Made by a program: the position numbers and the translations under genes
Part shown: piece after piece, positions 6,169 to 7,826 of the stretch
Layout: every line of letters begins with the position of its first letter
How positions within the stretch are numbered: position 1 is the first letter of the stretch
The notes under the pieces: generated by a model
What the model saw: only the letters and a program-made list of their open reading frames with translations
The model's database searches: none
Told to the model about the DNA's origin: nothing
Assembly: GCA_002496475.1 (NCBI GenBank)
Contig: DAJV01000134.1
Span: forward strand, 1-7,826
Origin: Vulcanisaeta sp. UBA163
Lineage (GTDB): Archaea; Thermoproteota; Thermoprotei; Thermoproteales; Thermocladiaceae
Direction of reading: 5' to 3'
Length of the DNA: 7,826 nucleotides

Positions 6169-7227
6169 ATGTTCAGGCGGGTGATTTTTGGCGGCCTCTT
6201 TAACGAGCTATCCCAAGACGTTTATAGGAAGTGGTTTGTTTATCAAATGAGGGTTTCCCAGGCATTGCTCGTTATTTCCATGGCATCCTTCATAATTGGA
6301 TCGGCAATATTAGCATTGAGGTTTGTGCGTTTACACGGGAATTTAATGCTAGGCGGCTTAGTGCTCTTTTACATAGGGATAATGTTCAGTCAACACCCAG
6401 GTTTCACCAGGGTCATGCCGAGCTCGCTTGCATCAATACTAATCGGTTCACTGGCCATTTTGTGGCTCATAACCTACGCAGTGGGGATGTGGTTTAGCTG
6501 GGTCATAGGCGTTGTCCTGGCGATTTACTACGCATTATTAATAATAGTTAGAGGTGGCTTGGGTAGGAAACCCCTTTACTGGCCTAATATCTTCTTCCTA
6601 AGTGGTTTGATAAGTCTCGCAATAGCTCTATACATGGGTGGTTTCAGGTTATTCATATTTCCCGTGGCCTCAATAGTGAGCCTCATGAGACGTGCCGAGA
6701 GTAGGCAAAGGCCTGTTTACGTAATCGACATTCCATACGCGGTATTGCTCCCAGTAATAACGTACTTCCTAAATAACCCAATAGTCCTGGCAATATTGTC
6801 ACTGCTCACGTTAACTGCTATTGGTATACCGAGGAGGTTTGGCCCTGCGTTTAAGACCATCTATGCCAGGGCATACCCAGTTGGTTCATCGTTAGGTAGA
6901 GCATCACTAATTATTACCGCAATCCTGGCATTAATTGGCACCCCATTGGGTGATGCGGCCCACATGTTCTTCATAGGTTTCATAGCTGTTATAATGTCGT
7001 CACTCTGCGTACCAATGCTCAACCCGGGCATTCTCTGGTTCTCGATGAAGCGCTATGGAATTGCGGGCTTCGAGATACCGACACTTCTCTTCATGTCAGC
7101 TATACTACGAACGATTTACTACCTAGTCGGTCCTCAACTCATTGCCTTATCGCTAGCCCTAGTCTTCATAGCATACATGGAGGTTGCGGTATCATACCTA
7201 AGCGGCGAGAAGGTTAAGGTTCTCTAA
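6169..7227 (+). CDS. Polytopic membrane protein of unknown function
   Basis: The protein has 352 residues and about 10 to 12 membrane segments, roughly at 32-52, 57-73, 86-106, 108-127, 140-156, 160-173, 189-200, 203-220, 245-260, 264-283, 303-321 and 323-344. Connecting loops are short, with positive patches such as MRRAESRQR (173-181) and PRRFG (221-225). The segment DAAHMFFIGFIAVIM (262-276), with a histidine (H265) at the start of a helix and a following VPMLNPGIL, recalls histidine-bearing helices of the NnrS and heme-copper-oxidase-like membrane families, where such residues bind heme or metal. That is a resemblance only, and no family is assigned. H76 and H265 are the candidate ligands within helices or at their edges. 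The Cys-rich protein encoded just upstream may be a partner. The 3' end overlaps the convergent DUF99 gene by 14 bases. Confidence 0.85.
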   Translation: MFRRVIFGGLFNELSQDVYRKWFVYQMRVSQALLVISMASFIIGSAILALRFVRLHGNLMLGGLVLFYIGIMFSQHPGFTRVMPSSLASILIGSLAILWLITYAVGMWFSWVIGVVLAIYYALLIIVRGGLGRKPLYWPNIFFLSGLISLAIALYMGGFRLFIFPVASIVSLMRRAESRQRPVYVIDIPYAVLLPVITYFLNNPIVLAILSLLTLTAIGIPRRFGPAFKTIYARAYPVGSSLGRASLIITAILALIGTPLGDAAHMFFIGFIAVIMSSLCVPMLNPGILWFSMKRYGIAGFEIPTLLFMSAILRTIYYLVGPQLIALSLALVFIAYMEVAVSYLSGEKVKVL

Positions 7228-7801
7228 CGTAATTAAGTAATGCACTTGCTATTAACCTTGCAACTCTAATCGGCTCTGGTCTCTTACCCTCCTTAGTGAA
7301 CTTCTTAATTATTGTCCTGGCAGTCCTATAATCAATACCCGCAAGTCTCACGTAAATCCTAAAGCCACCAGGTAATAGCATCTCTCTAGGTTTGCCCAAC
7401 TTCTCGTAAAGTCTAATCCTCATATCCGAATCGCCCGGGAATAACTTCCTCAGCGCGTTCACGACGTCACCCTCAGGCTCCTCAAATATGAGACACATCA
7501 CCGGCAGACCCAGTTCATTCAGTAATCTCTCCAGGTCGATTATGTTATACCAGGATATTATGCACCCATCAATCATTAGCAACTGGATATCATTCCTATT
7601 AAGCGACCTATAGAGATTTATCACCACATCCGTGGCGTCCAAACCACCCACGGTTGTCCTACCCAAGGCAACCCCATCAATAACTCCATCACTCCTCATA
7701 ACAACACCAACCAATACCGAGTACTTAACATCAAGCCTAAAGCTCTCAGCAATCCCAAGCGCCCTCACACCAGGCTTACTCACAAGCGAATCAAGGCTCA
7801 T
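7214..7801 (-). CDS. DUF99 / UPF0215 family protein
   Basis: The protein has 195 residues, the normal length for this largely archaeal family, which belongs with the endonuclease V-like RNase H folds and is suspected of acting on nucleic acid. Visible family marks are KPGVRALGIAES at 9-20, VGVVMRSDGVIDG at 31-43, VGGLDAT at 51-57 with D55, MIDGCIISWYNIIDL at 76-90 with D78, N86 and D89, LPVM at 99-102, and RPEPIRVARLIA at 174-185. The conserved acidic residues appear intact. The ATG at 7799-7801 gives the expected N terminus, but the frame stays open to the right edge of the window, so a longer form cannot be excluded. No ribosome site is visible; an AT-rich ATTAATA at the extreme edge (7820-7826, minus strand) could be part of the promoter. 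The gene is transcribed toward the membrane protein gene. Confidence 0.88.
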   Translation of the reverse strand: MSLDSLVSKPGVRALGIAESFRLDVKYSVLVGVVMRSDGVIDGVALGRTTVGGLDATDVVINLYRSLNRNDIQLLMIDGCIISWYNIIDLERLLNELGLPVMCLIFEEPEGDVVNALRKLFPGDSDMRIRLYEKLGKPREMLLPGGFRIYVRLAGIDYRTARTIIKKFTKEGKRPEPIRVARLIASALLNYVREP

Positions 7802-7826
7802 ATAGGCCCAGTATAGTGCTATTAAT

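Overview
The window looks like a piece of a hyperthermophilic crenarchaeal chromosome, most likely Thermoproteales of the Vulcanisaeta/Caldivirga type. That placement is an inference from several signs: moderate GC content with heavy use of AGG, ATA and GTT/GGT codons, AT-rich boxes about 25-30 bases ahead of first genes that have almost no leader, strong GAGGTGAT- or GGAGG-type ribosome sites only on the internal genes of operons, and a NurA-family nuclease plus an archaeal DUF99 protein. No rRNA, tRNA, CRISPR array or insertion sequence was recognised.

Layout. Positions 1-341 hold no convincing gene, apart from a possible 47-residue membrane peptide on the minus strand, and end in a T-rich tract and a likely promoter. 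Positions 342-5356 are a tight three-gene plus-strand operon. It encodes a 1140-residue AAA+-type ATPase with several winged-helix-like segments and a long coiled coil, an unrecognised 218-residue protein, and a 307-residue NurA-family nuclease with its acidic residues intact. Gaps between these genes are 10 bases and 1 base, so they are almost certainly co-transcribed. Positions 5357-5800 are non-coding or decayed, with scraps of protein-like reading frame. Positions 5801-7227 are a second plus-strand operon: a small eight-cysteine protein followed, two bases after its stop, by a polytopic membrane protein. Positions 7214-7801 (minus strand) are a DUF99/UPF0215 gene that converges on the membrane protein and overlaps its 3' end by 14 bases.

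The most interesting unit is the first operon. NurA normally works with HerA, a hexameric FtsK/VirD4-like DNA pump, often beside Mre11-Rad50. Here the partner ATPase is not HerA-like. It carries an N-terminal P-loop module with Orc/Cdc6- or STAND-like features, followed by about 850 residues of DNA-binding-like and coiled-coil segments, and it is joined to NurA by an orphan protein. The plausible reading is a DNA-processing machine, for repair or for defence against foreign DNA, in which an Orc/BrxC-like coiled-coil ATPase takes the place of HerA. This is inferred from gene order and visible motifs only.
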